DNA of 64,000 nucleotides from Actinostola sp. cb2023. Its lineage: Eukaryota; Cnidaria; Anthozoa; Actiniaria; Actinostolidae. Of this stretch, positions 1-10,975 are shown one piece after another. Location of the stretch: assembly GCA_033675265.1 (NCBI GenBank), contig JAUJYZ010000265.1:157644-221643 (forward strand). Direction: 5' to 3'. The notes below the pieces were generated by a model that had not been told where the DNA came from, did no database searches, and was given only the letters and a program-made list of their open reading frames with translations. Position numbers and translations under genes: made by a program. Within the stretch, counting starts at the first letter, position 1. Every line of letters begins with the position of its first letter.

Positions 1-5
1 TCATA

Positions 6-45
6 CCTTGTTTCGACACGGCTGAAAAACGTCTGCGCATGCGCG
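6..45 (+). repeat. Left target duplication and inverted repeat
   Basis: CCTTGTTTC at 6-14 is followed by the 31-bp terminal inverted repeat at 15-45. The repeat ends in the palindrome-rich GCGCATGCGCG. Confidence 0.9.
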
Positions 46-318
46 GGCAAATCGAATATTTTCATTTCAAGATGGCGGACATCTCGAAGAGCACATGTCG
101 CATTCTTCACGAATCTCGCAGTTTTTGTGTCCAATGACGAGGGATATTCGGGTAAGCTAAACTTTTTATCATTCTTTATATATTTTTTACGAGTTTGTGT
201 CAATGATCAATAAATGGAATGATTTCTAAATGATGTAATTTCAAGCTTAATAGCTTATTTATGAAGCGAAAGTGTCGAATAATATTGTAAGTTAATTCGT
301 TTAAATTGTTATCGTTTT

Positions 319-1158
319 TTAGAAATATACTGCCGTAAAGCTGCAAAGATTGAAGGTGGTTCCGAAGTTGTCATGTCTGATCCATTTGAGTAAACTTGTG
401 ATGCTTGCTACATCTACAGAAGCAATCAACGCTCCATGAGGGTGGTGAAGATGGCTATCGAGAAAGAGGAGATTGTTTTGACTGCCAGGTAAAAAGCTGA
501 ACGTTTTTCCTCGGAAAGTTACAAGGATTGCAGATGGAGACGGTGAGGAAGTATTCTGTACCATTTCTTTTAGATAATATTCCAAGTTACTCGTATCAGG
601 ATTAGTATTTTCCGAAGTGAAGTTAACTAGAAGCTCCTGTCCCAAACGAATCTGACCTATTGTTCCTTGAAGAAGACTCGAGGCCATTTGAATTTGAAGA
701 GTTACCGGAGAATTGTTAAATATGTTATCATGCACTCTATTTCCCTGGCATATTGAAGAAACGACAAGATTGAACCAATCTGTTGATAACTGTGGTTGGA
801 TAGTGAGAAAGGATTTTTTGGCATGGTACTTATGGGCCGTTAGTAGAGCAATGAGTGCACAGGCTGAACTTGACTGTCGTCCATTGATTGTTGATTGAGA
901 AATTTGATGTGGTAAAAACCAAAACTGTACTGAATTTCTGTTGTCATAAGTGATATATACTTGTTGTGGTGGGTTAGCTGGTGGAGTTGTTCTTTGTATA
1001 TTCTGTGTCTGGCTGAGGAGCTGTGGACAAGTAATACGACCACTTACAGTATGTCCTGATTGGCCACAGATTGAACATCTCCTCTGTGATGGGACCCTTG
1101 TACTGAAAGGTTTAATATTATTACATTGTATAGTATAGTATTTTGAAGCACTCATCAT
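319..1158 (-). CDS. Zinc-knuckle protein with papain-like C...D-x-H domain
   Basis: A 279-residue ORF at the 3' end of the transposon's minus-strand gene set. Residues 28-44 form a CCHC-like knuckle (C28, C31, H36, C44), as often seen at the ends of transposase genes. A second domain shows Q95 and C100 in NGRQSSSAC and D234-S-H236 in LFLDSHLH, a spacing and order that fit a papain-fold cysteine peptidase with an Asp-x-His pair, the arrangement known from herpesvirus tegument deubiquitinases. The assignment is by motif only. A diverged homologue lies at 22712-23329, where the Gln, Cys and His positions are kept. It may be an exon of a longer protein including the upstream 1121-3330 segment. 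Confidence 0.6.
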   Translation of the reverse strand: MMSASKYYTIQCNNIKPFSTRVPSQRRCSICGQSGHTVSGRITCPQLLSQTQNIQRTTPPANPPQQVYITYDNRNSVQFWFLPHQISQSTINGRQSSSACALIALLTAHKYHAKKSFLTIQPQLSTDWFNLVVSSICQGNRVHDNIFNNSPVTLQIQMASSLLQGTIGQIRLGQELLVNFTSENTNPDTSNLEYYLKEMVQNTSSPSPSAILVTFRGKTFSFLPGSQNNLLFLDSHLHHPHGALIASVDVASITSLLKWIRHDNFGTTFNLCSFTAVYF

Positions 1159-3330
1159 ATTGTAAAAATTGGGTTGCCAGGATAAAAAACCTTACCTTAA
1201 AAGCTTTCCCAATGTTACTTGCAATCTTCTTAAAGATAATTAGCAAAAACTTTGCTGAAGCCCCTGCCACAACACTCCAGTCTTTTTCAAAATGACTCTT
1301 GTCCTTGTTATGTATAAAATGTTGCTTGAATGATATTTGGAATCGTTGTGCGTTAATGCATTTTGCAATCTTGTTTATTGCTGCTGCATCTAACCATGGT
1401 GTTATGCTACTTCGAAGCTGAGTGGAAAACCTCAATCTTCTTCTCAGTGAAAAGTGTCAGCCAATCCTTTTTCCTTTGAAAATAATCCTGAAGATGACCC
1501 ATTTGGTACTTAATATCACTCAGCATAGAGATTGATGACTTGTTGTAATGCCTTCTTTTCCAAATTATAAAAAGTAGTGTGATTCTGACCATAACTGTTA
1601 AATGTTTTTCAAGATCTCCGCTGCGAAACATTGTAGAATACTGGAAATATCCAAGGGGTAGTATTTCATCCAAAAGAACAAGTATTATTACATATTCATG
1701 GTCTTTGCACATGTTAAATTTACAGATTTTTTTTTCTGATCATTAACCAACCAAGTAACAAGGAGCTTAGGAGTAACGAGCACAGTCCAGGAGCAGGCTT
1801 ATTTTGTTGTAAGGGCCGTAAGTACAGGTGTCGATGTAGCTCATCAAAACGAAAATGGTATTGCTCTATTATTTGTTCTTGCAAATTTAGGCTTACATGG
1901 AAAGGTCCTTGCTCAGGGATTACAGACAGCAAAGGATCATCTTCATTTGACGTTTGTGCTATAATTTTTTTTGTATATAACCACGTTGGCCAGTCACCAG
2001 ATTGGAACCAGATACTTTTTAAGATACTCTTCTAGCTGTGGAACAACCTTCATGGAATTTTCAAAGGCCTTTTTGTAGTCTTCCATGCTTTTGAGTGATT
2101 GTTCTGTCTCATCGATCAGAATGCAAGAGGATAATTTTTGCAGCTCTTTTTGATCACGGTTTGAGTAGATTCTGCAAATGTATATAACAAATATAGGATT
2201 AATATCACAGTTAATTTATCTGAAATGTAAACTTTTCTATTTCATTATGTTAGCTGTCCTACCCTAGTTCTTTAACTTGTCTTTCGACTGATTCTGGATT
2301 TATTGTTTTATAGACATCTGGAAGACTGTCAAGGTAGGACTGGTCGTACTGCAGATAGTCAACAATGATGTTATGAACATCATCACTGCATGTTGCTCCC
2401 CTGCAGGATACAGAAGCTCCATTTCTCTCTATAGTTAGTACTCTGTGGATATCTTTGGCATGCATTGGTCTCAGAACAGCAGGAACATTATCTGGTAGGT
2501 CAATAAATAAGACTTGTAGCAAAATGAATTGCTGATGATTTTTGCAAATTGAAGATTGGTTGGTTTGGGACACTAATTACATGAAAATCATCCAACATTT
2601 TTACTAAGAATTGAGAATTATGTTGAAAAATAAATGAATAGATGATTAAATTACATAATATAATAATTTTTTGATGTTGTTAGTGGTTTTCATTAACCTG
2701 TGAAACAAAGTGTACTAATTTGAGTGTAATAGTCAGATAAACACAATAGAAAACAAAAGAATTAGAGTGAAGTAGTGCTAAATAAACTAAAGTGTATTTC
2801 ACGGGTTTATGAAAACCACTCTAGGTATACAATGTATATGTATTATGTAAATTATATTATTGTTTGTCAATAATGCTATTAATAATTTATATTGTTCATA
2901 TTCACCTCTCATGCCATGTAGCCTTTTAAGTTCAGTACACATATTTTCCCAGACACCGTATCTATTAGAACTTGACCATCATCAGTTAGCCTTATGTTTC
3001 CAAACTCAGTCTCAACAACATTAAATTCAGAATCCAGAACTCCAGTAGGTCTCAACTTAATAAGATTGTAAAAAAAGATGACGGAAGTGACCTTGAATAC
3101 TTTCCAGCATATTTTCTAGTTCATCCTTTGTCATTGTTGCCTCGTCATAACAGTCTCTAGCACTTTCTAGGGCACCCAACAGAGTTTGTATTGGGGAGCA
3201 GCTTAACTGAAAAATCTAAATAAAAATAGTTGTATGTGATTATTTTAATAATATGTATGTGATTATGATAATAATACAATATGTTTTTCTTACCTCTCTT
3301 AACTTTGTAACAGGAGAAGAAGGAATCTTA
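1121..3330 (-). pseudogene. Transposase-like gene in exons or broken frames
   Basis: Minus-strand coding pieces occur at 2905-3110, 2259-2573, 2000-2180, 1720-1932, 1407-1712 and 1121-1435. They align by eye, in the same order, with pieces at 24.3-26.2 kb: a segment containing NPESVERQ (there NPELERQ), a segment containing GDWP followed by an aromatic-rich stretch, and a segment with RRHYNK. The shared order shows one protein family carried by both regions. Frame changes between pieces may be introns or decay; a GT-AG structure was not resolved. Its position between inverted ends suggests it is the transposase or an essential accessory protein, but no DDE triad could be placed. Confidence 0.5.
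2680..2822. repeat. MITE, copy 1 (TGGTTTTCAT ends)
   Basis: About 140 bp with imperfect inverted ends (AGTGGTTTTCAT...AACC and GGGTTTATGAAAACCACT). A near-identical copy is at 19143-19730, where it is split by another insertion. It sits in an apparent intron of the transposon at 15-4269. Confidence 0.75.
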
Positions 3331-3568
3331 TTCTCTTGGATCTTCTGAAAAAACTATTTAATTTTTTATTAAATGTTTTGTTTTATTTTGTTGCTGAACT
3401 GAGGTTATTTATTTATATTTACAATATAGCACAAAAAAAACATCAATAAAAGAAAATTGTACCTGATCAGGTATTAAATTATTCGTGTGTAGATTTCGTC
3501 AAGTAGCAATAACACGTCTTTCTTTGCAGGAAAGCTTAAAATTGATGTAGCTATGTTTAGTAAATTCC

Positions 3569-4039
3569 TTATGAATTAAAAAGTGGATTATGTGAACGTA
3601 CGTTTCTCCTTTTCGATGGTGTCTCGCGCTTACCCGTCAGTTCTAATTCAGCATTCTGTTGGCATTTGTTGCACCAGCCAGTTCCAGGACGATATCCGTC
3701 GACATTTTCACCGGCCTTATCTAATATGTTAAACATTCTTTTTGGGATAGGGTGGCGATGAAGCGTCTTGCTGTGACCCCATGTTGACGGACAAGAGCAT
3801 CTATTTGTGTCGCTCCAAACTATTTTGTTTTTGTGGAACATACAAACTTTAGTTCCTTGAGGAATACCTCCAGCACGAGCAAGAGTAACATCACAGATGT
3901 TTAGCTGACCATAACAGGTTTCCTTACTTCTTGTTCGAGGCGAGAAAAAGCATTTTGAATTGGTATTATTACCAGCGAAGACGGCTTGTAGTTGTAAAAA
4001 TATAATTAGCAGAAAACACGGGATGTAAAACGTAGCCAT
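3569..4039 (-). CDS. Secreted Cys-rich small protein or first exon
   Basis: A 156-residue ORF, the first minus-strand ORF inside the right end of the transposon. Residues 1-22 form a good signal peptide (hydrophobic FLLIIFLQLQ, AVFA cleavage site). The remainder has about ten cysteines, including CSCPSTWG and GWCNKCQQ, and ends in a basic tail. A secreted protein encoded by a DNA transposon is unusual. The ORF could instead be a captured host exon or a chance hydrophobic start before a Cys-rich domain. I do not recognise the family. Confidence 0.45.
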   Translation of the reverse strand: MATFYIPCFLLIIFLQLQAVFAGNNTNSKCFFSPRTRSKETCYGQLNICDVTLARAGGIPQGTKVCMFHKNKIVWSDTNRCSCPSTWGHSKTLHRHPIPKRMFNILDKAGENVDGYRPGTGWCNKCQQNAELELTGKRETPSKRRNVRSHNPLFNS

Positions 4040-4238
4040 TATAAAACTTTTTTTCGTGGAGTATAGTAAAAAGTATAGTTCGGCACAAACTGGAAATGAT
4101 AAAAACGCTGTCCTAAAAAAGTAGCGCTAAGTTTCCACAACTTTTCTTAAGTTTTGCATATTTGTAAAATTTGTAGCCATGTAGCCGGGAAAACCTTTAG
4201 TTTTCGTCTTGTTTACCAAAGTGACATGACGTCATATT

Positions 4239-4278
4239 CGCGCATGCGCAGACGTTTTTCAGCCGTGTCCCTTGTTTC
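4239..4278 (-). repeat. Right inverted repeat and target duplication
   Basis: Exact reverse complement of 15-45 at 4239-4269, followed by the second CCTTGTTTC copy at 4270-4278. Confidence 0.9.
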
Positions 4279-4493
4279 AATATACACATGCACTGCGGGA
4301 CGCGCGGGATGCGCACAGGGATCCCAACATACATTTCTATGCACAGGGAACCCAATATAATACGTATCGCGCGCGCGCTCTACCACAGGAAACCCATCAA
4401 AAAAGACGCGCGCATACAAATATATTTTTATAAATTTATTTATATTTATTAGTAGTAGCCTCAGAAACAATGGTTGGGCTGCCTGTGGTTTGG
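4279..4493. other. Intergenic, GC-rich patches, no gene seen
   Basis: Contains a CG-alternating stretch near 4368-4380 and an AT-rich stretch near 4420-4450. Nothing codes convincingly. Confidence 0.5.
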
Positions 4494-5700
4494 GTCATCG
4501 CACAGAATTACCCATACAAATCGGTCATATCCTTAAATTAGGTTGCATTTGAAGAAACAATACACGATCCTTATTTAAATCTCAGAGTTTCCCCCTAAAA
4601 TAGAAAATGTATCGAAAATTTGGTGGGAAAAGCTTTTATTGGAAGCTTATAGTGAATTTCGCGGGTTAATCTCTTAAACTAGAACCCAGGCTCCTCACAA
4701 GGTGTACCAATTCCATAAAGGCGACTACGACAATCTAAGATCACACATGTCCACTTACAACTCTACGTTCTTTGGAACTGTTTGCCTGTATGTGTTGTAA
4801 CCTCTAGTGACACTAAAATATTCAAAGTCTCAGCAATGTCTGTAATCGCAGTGTAATGCTTCTTTTTGTAAACTATTGATATACTATTTTACCTATTACT
4901 TTGATAATTTTTGTAACATTGTTGTGTTATCTCGGGGCCGCCGCCCCTCCTGCCGGGATTAGCCACAGCTAAATGGCAGCATTAACGATTAAAGATTAAA
5001 AGATTAAAGATTAAAAGTTCCCGCCCGGCCAAACACTCGCTCCAATGTCATAAATTCCCCTTACTTCGCGGCTTATTTTATCCGTGGTAAAAAAGAAACT
5101 GGTGCTTAAATTTCTGTAGCTATAGCAATGGAGGCTAGGCTGCAAGGTCAGAGGAAAATGGCAGCCGATGGAAGTGTTTTGAAGCTAAAAGTCGTCTCGT
5201 AATTTGACATTTTCGACTGCTTCGCTTCGTTGGTATAAAACAGAACTTCAAGAAAAGTCGCTAGTGAACATTGGTATGGAAGAAAGCTTGATATTGGAAG
5301 CAATCCAGCTATGTCGGGGCAGCAAAATTCAAGTGTTACAATTATTGTATTTTGCAAGGCTGAGCAACAGGAATCGATCGAACTGCTGGCATGATGAAAT
5401 CCCATACATTCGAACACTACGGAGACCTGACATTCACCCTGAAAAAGTCGCTAGAGGACGAAAGGATATTTACAATCGATAACTTGGCAAGTAAACTTCA
5501 GTCGCAAGTATTTTTATTCCGTTGTTACAATTTATCGTAGATCACTGGTTCATTTGTAAATGACAGCCTAAACATTGACTTTATTCGATTTTACTGTAAA
5601 TTATACGAAGATCGAGTGGCCGAGTGCCGTAATGGGAATGGGTCTAGCATATAATTAGGATAAAATCCCGGATGTGACACAAATTTCTGTGCGATGTTGC
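4494..5700. repeat. Dispersed repeat copy A, interrupted
   Basis: Bases 4494-4567 and 5457-5696 match a contiguous block at 28019-28340. The 890 bp between the two halves are absent in that second copy, so one of the two carries an insertion or deletion. Near 5612 the sequence GAGTGGCCGAGTGCC resembles the A box of tRNA-Leu/Ser, so the right half may derive from a tRNA-type SINE. A box B was not clearly seen. Confidence 0.6.
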
Positions 5701-5764
5701 CTGTGCTAGTAACAGATCTGTAACAACAAGTAAAACAGCTGCTTCCCAAACGTAAAGACAACCA

Positions 5765-6960
5765 ACAACCAATTCTGGATTATTTGACGAGAACCTGTTC
5801 TTGGTTCACCAAAGTACGAAAAACGCTCGCCTATGTTCTACGATTTGTTCAAAACACAAGATCAAAGATTGGCAGTCATTTCAGTGAATGAGCTGAAAGA
5901 TGCCGAAACTCTACTTTTCAAGTGGTGTCAACGAAAACTTGATGCAACTACGCTAGACGAAAAATTGATAGCACATGCTGACCAAGACGGAATTCTCAGA
6001 GCCCATGGACGTCTCGAAAACATCAGATCACTTCCAACAGAATGCGAAAACCAATAATTCTACCAAGAAATCATCAGCTCGTCAATCTACTTCTGCTTCA
6101 AATACACGAAAAGTGAGGTCATTGTGGCTACAAGAGTTTGATGTACGAAACTAGGAAGAAGTTCTGGATTATTGGACTACGAAGTACTGCCAAAATACTC
6201 ACTAGAAAATGCGAAAGAAACCATACGAAAGAAACCATTAGAACAGCTAATGGGTCAAGTCCCAAGCCTAAGAGTTTCAGCAGGGTTTCCAGCCTTTACA
6301 GCGATGGACATGTTTGGACCACTTCAAATCATGCTGAATCGTAAGACTCTCAAGGAAGCACAAGTAGTAATCTTTACTTGCACAACAACCAGAGCCATAC
6401 ACGTAGAGCTTGTAACAGACAAGAGTACAGATGTGGTCTTGATGGCATGCAGACGGTTCGCTTGCACGAGAGGTCACCCAAATGTTTGTTGGTCGGACTG
6501 CGGAACGAACTTTGTGGGTGCCCAAAAGTTTCTCAGAGAAATTACACAAAACTGGAATATTCCCCCAAAAACAGAGTATTACGTCAAAAGAATTCGCTTG
6601 TGATTTTCAATGGCAATGGAATGTGTCCCGTGCAAGTCATCAGAATGGAGTGGTCGAAAGCCTCATCAAGTCTGTACGTCAAGCATTAGACGCGACATGT
6701 AAATTTCAAGCATACACCGAGGAGCAATGGCGCACTTTCTTACTGGAAATCACATACATGATCAACGATCGTCCTCTTAGCTGATGACCTAACCAAGGGA
6801 ATGGCAGTTAAAGAAATGCATGGAAGATAGCTAAATGGTCTTCAATTTCTGCAACAGCCCGAAGATCAGTGGCCAATTGAAGATGGTATACCAGACATGA
6901 CAGAGGTCAACAAAGAAAGGAGAAAGCCAAAGTTGGCTTAACAGTCACTGTTAAGCAGTG
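5765..6960 (+). pseudogene. BEL/Pao integrase fragment
   Basis: Plus-strand pieces in several frames (5833-6057, 6138-6344, 6172-6603, 6482-6784). They cover the integrase zinc-binding N-terminus (LLFKWCQRKLD, later HEKCGHCG), then the core with MDMFGPLQ (first Asp), WSDCGTNFVGA (second Asp) and HQNGVVESLIKS (Glu), ending at MINDRPL. This order is the retroviral-type integrase of BEL/Pao polyproteins. At least three frameshifts make it nonfunctional. It ends at the point where the minus-strand BEL copy at 7684-8445 resumes, which is discussed as a finding. Confidence 0.8.
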
Positions 6961-7683
6961 AGTGAAGACTTCTCAAAGTGGAAAAGGCTCCTTAGAGTAA
7001 CAGCATATGTCATGCGATTTATTTACAACTTCCGCCTTAAATATGGTCAAAATGCTGACAACAAAGAATTAAGAGCAAGTTAAGTGGGTCTACTGTCATA
7101 GTCTGAGATTGCTAATGCAGAAGTCTATTGGATAAGAAGTATTCATCAAAGGTTGGAAAAGGGAGACTTCACAACTCTCACTCCGTTTGTAGATGAAAGA
7201 GGTATCATAGGTGTTTCGGTCTTTGGCCGAATGGATACACAGGCATGCATATTTAATATTGGCTTTAATTCTTGTACTTCTCCAAGAAGAAGTCAAACTA
7301 CAAACGATAAGCATTGTGTTACTATAATTACAGTTGTAGTGTTGAACGGTAACATTACATTTCAGTATATACTTACACTTCTGTGTCGCAATCAGTATTA
7401 AATACATTGAAGATAGTTCTAACTCATCATCAACCCGATCGAATCATTCTGTGTTGAATAATCTTTGCGTATCTACTTTTATATTCAAATTTGTCTTGAG
7501 TTGGGCAATATATGTGGTCCCGAGGGACAATCTATTGATAAGCTATTTGTAAGTTTACATAACGAATTGAATTGAAATTGAACGAGCACAACACCCTCCC
7601 CCAGTGCGGAAATCTTATGAGATTGAGTAACTATAATTGAATAAATAATTGACTAATGTTCATATTACTAGTGTTCATACATC
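6961..7683. other. Region between BEL fragments, no gene seen
   Basis: Short ORFs here are unconvincing. It may hold the 3' LTR of the minus-strand BEL copy, but no matching LTR partner was found beyond 11.7 kb. Confidence 0.4.
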
Positions 7684-8445
7684 TTAATGTCCTTCTTGAA
7701 GTTCCTCTTTTGTTGCAAGTAAGCAAAGCTTGTGTATGGGTCTGTCATACTCTCCGTTAGCTGTCTTGATCGTGACTTTTCTTACAAGGCCGTCTTTTCC
7801 TGGGTATGTGCTGACCACAATCGCCATTTTCCACTTATTTCTATGGCTTGACTCTAGTTCTAAAACCAGATCTCCAACTTGGATATTTTCTTTGATTCTG
7901 TACCATTTGTTTCGCGGAAGTAAGTTTGGTGCAAAATACTTTATCCAGCAACGCCAAAATTCTTCGACTTTGTTCTGAACACTTCGCTGTAGATTACGTG
8001 GATTTACTCTTTCATCTGACTCTGGTTGTGGAGGTGAATTATGATGATCTAATAAGATGTCGTTTGGCGTTATTGGTGGGCTTTCAAATATTCCATCTGA
8101 ACTTGGATAAAGTACATTCAAGTGAGTTGGACAATGTAACCACTCAGAAGGCTCAGAACTGGACTGAATTTCCCCTATTCTGCAGGATACAAATGGCTTG
8201 TAACAGCGTGTCTGACCTTTAATCCAGGCAAGTACCACAAGGCTGTCAGAAAAGTAGATAACACGTATAGTTATAAAGCGAGATTCTTCTAGAATGGTCT
8301 TGGCTAGCCGGCTTGCTAGAACTGCAGATTGAAGTTCTAGTCTAGCAATGGTCAGCTCTTTCAACGGTGCTACTCTCGATTTGGCAGCCACAAACCTTAC
8401 TCCATACTTTCCTTGTTGATCCTTCCATCTTACATAGGCACACAC
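7684..8445 (-). pseudogene. BEL/Pao RNase H and C-terminal domain, integrase deleted
   Basis: A 253-residue ORF. The N-terminal half has KELTIARLELQSAVLASRL and VIYFSDSLVVLAWIKG, the RNase H region after BEL/Pao RT, ending at WLHCPTHLN. It then jumps straight to the SSDGIFESPPITPNDIL stretch that normally follows integrase, and to the DUF5641-type tail (WKMAIVVSTYPGKDGLVRKV). The integrase core is thus missing in frame. The missing module is present in inverted orientation at 5765-6784. Confidence 0.8.
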
Positions 8446-8628
8446 GCACCAAAGGCCAGTCTTGAGGCATCACAAAAATAAAACAATCAATGATGGATCG
8501 TCTATTGCATTTGGCATTTTAATGCAACGTTCAAAATTTACCTCATTCAGGGCAGTAATTTTGAATATCTCCATCCATTTCTGCTTTATTTCCTGTGGTA
8601 CCTCGTCATCCCATCCTAGCCCATGTTG

Positions 8629-9964
8629 TCAGAGTTCTTGCATTGCAATCTTTGCCTTGATAAGAATATCTGTACCCGCACCAATTGGATCAAAGATGCC
8701 TGCCACTTTGCTCAGGATCTGACGTTTTATCAGATATTTTACCATTACTTCATCTGTGGCTCCACCCTCAATTTTAATGTTGTAAGAAAACTTGTCTTCT
8801 TTCGGGTTCCACATCACTCGTAACACTTTCTCAGACTTCTCATCAACTCCCAGTGTTACTCCTTTAGGTTGTTCATCGTTTGATGCATTTGATATCCATT
8901 CCACTCTGAAGCCACCCGCTGCCAGCATCTCGTCGATCGACGATGTCAGAGATTTAACTTCAGCTACACTGTCCACAGAGTCACATATGTCATCCATGTA
9001 AGTGTTTTTGATAATTGCTTCTGCTGTTTTCGGTGTACCAACTTCTTTCAGTTCTGCTGTCTTGCGCAATGCTACAATAGCCATAGTAGGTGATGGACGG
9101 TCCCCAAATGTTAGAACAGTCTTGATATAGGTATCTGGTTGCCGCTCCGTTTCTAAATTACGCCATATAAATTTGTGTACATGCTGATCAAACAGAGGTA
9201 TTATTATCATGTGGTACATCTTCGCGATATCGGCACATACTGCAATTCTGTTTTCTCTGAAACTATTAAGGAGATCGGGTCCCTTGTTCCAGTAGTCGTT
9301 CAGGGTGTGGCCTTGGAATATCGCAGAACTGTTGAACACAATTCTTATAGGCGTGCTCTTCTTCTCTGGGCGAACAACCGCGTGGTGAGCTACATAGTGA
9401 ACAGGTCCACTATATGTTTTCATCTCTTGCTGTGTGAGTTTTCTTGAAAATCCCATATCTTCCATTTCCTTGATTTGGTTGTTGTAGCTTTCTGCATATT
9501 CTGGCTGTTTAGATAGACGTCGCTCTGTGCTTTCAAGCTTTTTCAAGACTTGGCCTTAGTTGTTTGGCAGAAGGTTGGAATCCTTTTTCCAGGGATAGCT
9601 CATCAACCATTCATTTTCATCCAGTTGGCATGATTTCTCTATCAAGTTTAACTCCATTCTTTTTTCGGAGGACATTTCTGAGGCTTTACAGGTACATGGT
9701 TGTACAGTGACAACCATTGTTTCGGTCTTCCAGAAATCTGTCAAATCAAATTGGGGTTCCGAGGCGAACGTGTAGGACCTGCTTGGGTTTTTCAACTGAC
9801 CCTTCTGCATTCATTCCGAACACAACCCATCCCAGGGGACTTTTTCTTGCAACCAATCCGTTCTTTATTCTTGTTTCACCCACATGGAAACTTGGATAAT
9901 TGATGCCAATAAGGACATCAATTGGCCCAAGTTCCCTTTCCAAATCAGTTGCTGGGATATCCAA
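8629..9964 (-). pseudogene. BEL/Pao reverse transcriptase
   Basis: Main frame 8629-9546 (305 residues), with N-terminal flanking frames at 9556-9810 and 9746-9964. It shows PIRIVFNSSA, then VCADIAKMYHMI (first catalytic Asp) and NTYMDDICDS (YMDD box), then the thumb region. This is BEL/Pao RT by motif and by the neighbouring gag. Frameshifts near 9550 and 9800 break the polyprotein. Confidence 0.85.
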
Positions 9965-10012
9965 CTTGTGTGCAATGGCATTTACATTGATATCAGTTAT
10001 CTCATCAGAAAT

Positions 10013-10393
10013 CTATGGGATGCCTATGGCTTGGATAGATTGGACGGGTATATTGCTTCGTGTACATAATGTCACTTTATACAACTTTGTATCTAATTTC
10101 TCTTCTACGCCGCCTACCTTGGTAAGATATATCTTTATTCGTTTGCCTTGAAGTCCCATAGATTCTGCCACGCTACTTCTGATCATGGAAACTTGTGCTC
10201 CGCTGTCATAGAACACACTAACATCCGTCTTTGCCTCTCCTTCTCCCTTGACAACACCAATCGTTATTGGAAGCAGTGCGGTACTGTTATCTTGCACAAA
10301 GGATACAGATGCCTTGGGTGTTTCTGAGTCTAGGTGTAACGTAACAGCTTGTGGTGGGTTTTGTGCATGTAGTTCCCTGTACCCTTTCACCAC
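10013..10393 (-). pseudogene. BEL/Pao aspartic protease segment
   Basis: The frame contains VFYDSGAQVSMI, the D-S-G-A active site of pepsin-type retroelement proteases, then LTKVGGVEEKL. It lies directly between gag and RT as expected, and continues in other frames to 9556. Confidence 0.75.
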
Positions 10394-10975
10394 AATCTTT
10401 TCGTCGTCTGCAGTTCGTAGCTGAATGGCCTTTGCTCCATTTTAGGCAACAAAAACATGCATGCTTATCTTTAACTACTCTCCAACGCTCTTGGACAGAC
10501 ATCTGCTTGAACCTAGGGCATTCATCAACATAGTGCTGTCCTTGGCATAGATAACATTTGGACTTGAGGTTTTGACTTTCATGTGGTTGGTAAGATGAAC
10601 TGTTATTTCCTTTCTGGTTACTTGACGTTGTTACAACATTTACTGATTCCATCCACTCCAATAATGTAATCATGGATGGCTCTATTTTCTGTTTGTTTAG
10701 GCTTCTGGCCCAAACCCTTTGGTGATCTTTCGTCAATTTTCTTTCAATAAGGGATATGACATGGCGTGTTATCAATATCTTGTGGCCTTTTTATTTCCTT
10801 CAGGATGTTGTATGATCTTCGAACAAGATTGACCAGATCACAGAAGCGATGATCCTCACCCAACTGAATAGGCTTGAATCTTTCCAAATCAAATGTGACT
10901 ACGTCTGATACAACTCTCCATAGCTTTGATCAAAATATTTCCACACCGTCTTTAAATCATTACTTATTCCTTCTA
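10287..10975 (-). pseudogene. BEL/Pao gag C-terminal part with zinc knuckles
   Basis: Frame-shifted continuation of gag. It holds CYLCQGQHYVDECPRF and ACFCCLK followed by GHSATNC, the paired knuckles typical of BEL/Pao gag. A stop separates the second knuckle's halves in this frame, another sign of decay. Confidence 0.75.

Larger units (their letters stand above)
15..4269. mobile_element. Complete TIR DNA transposon with 9-bp target duplication
   Basis: A 4,255-bp element bounded by perfect 31-bp inverted repeats (15-45 and 4239-4269, starting GACACGGCTG). It is flanked on both sides by the identical 9-mer CCTTGTTTC (6-14 and 4270-4278), a textbook target site duplication. All recognisable coding DNA lies on the minus strand: a short secreted-looking ORF, a transposase-like gene in pieces, and a zinc-knuckle/protease-like protein. 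A 9-bp duplication is usual for Mutator-like elements, but I see no clear MULE transposase, so the superfamily stays open. A related but diverged gene set lies at 22.7-26.4 kb. Confidence 0.9.

Noticed and set aside
5148..5482. Overlapping ORFs on both strands near 5.2-5.5 kb
   Set aside because: No domain, no homologous frame in the second repeat copy, and no splice or promoter signal.
5600..5690. Possible intact tRNA gene
   Set aside because: Only an A-box-like word is present; no cloverleaf, anticodon stem or clear B box could be built.
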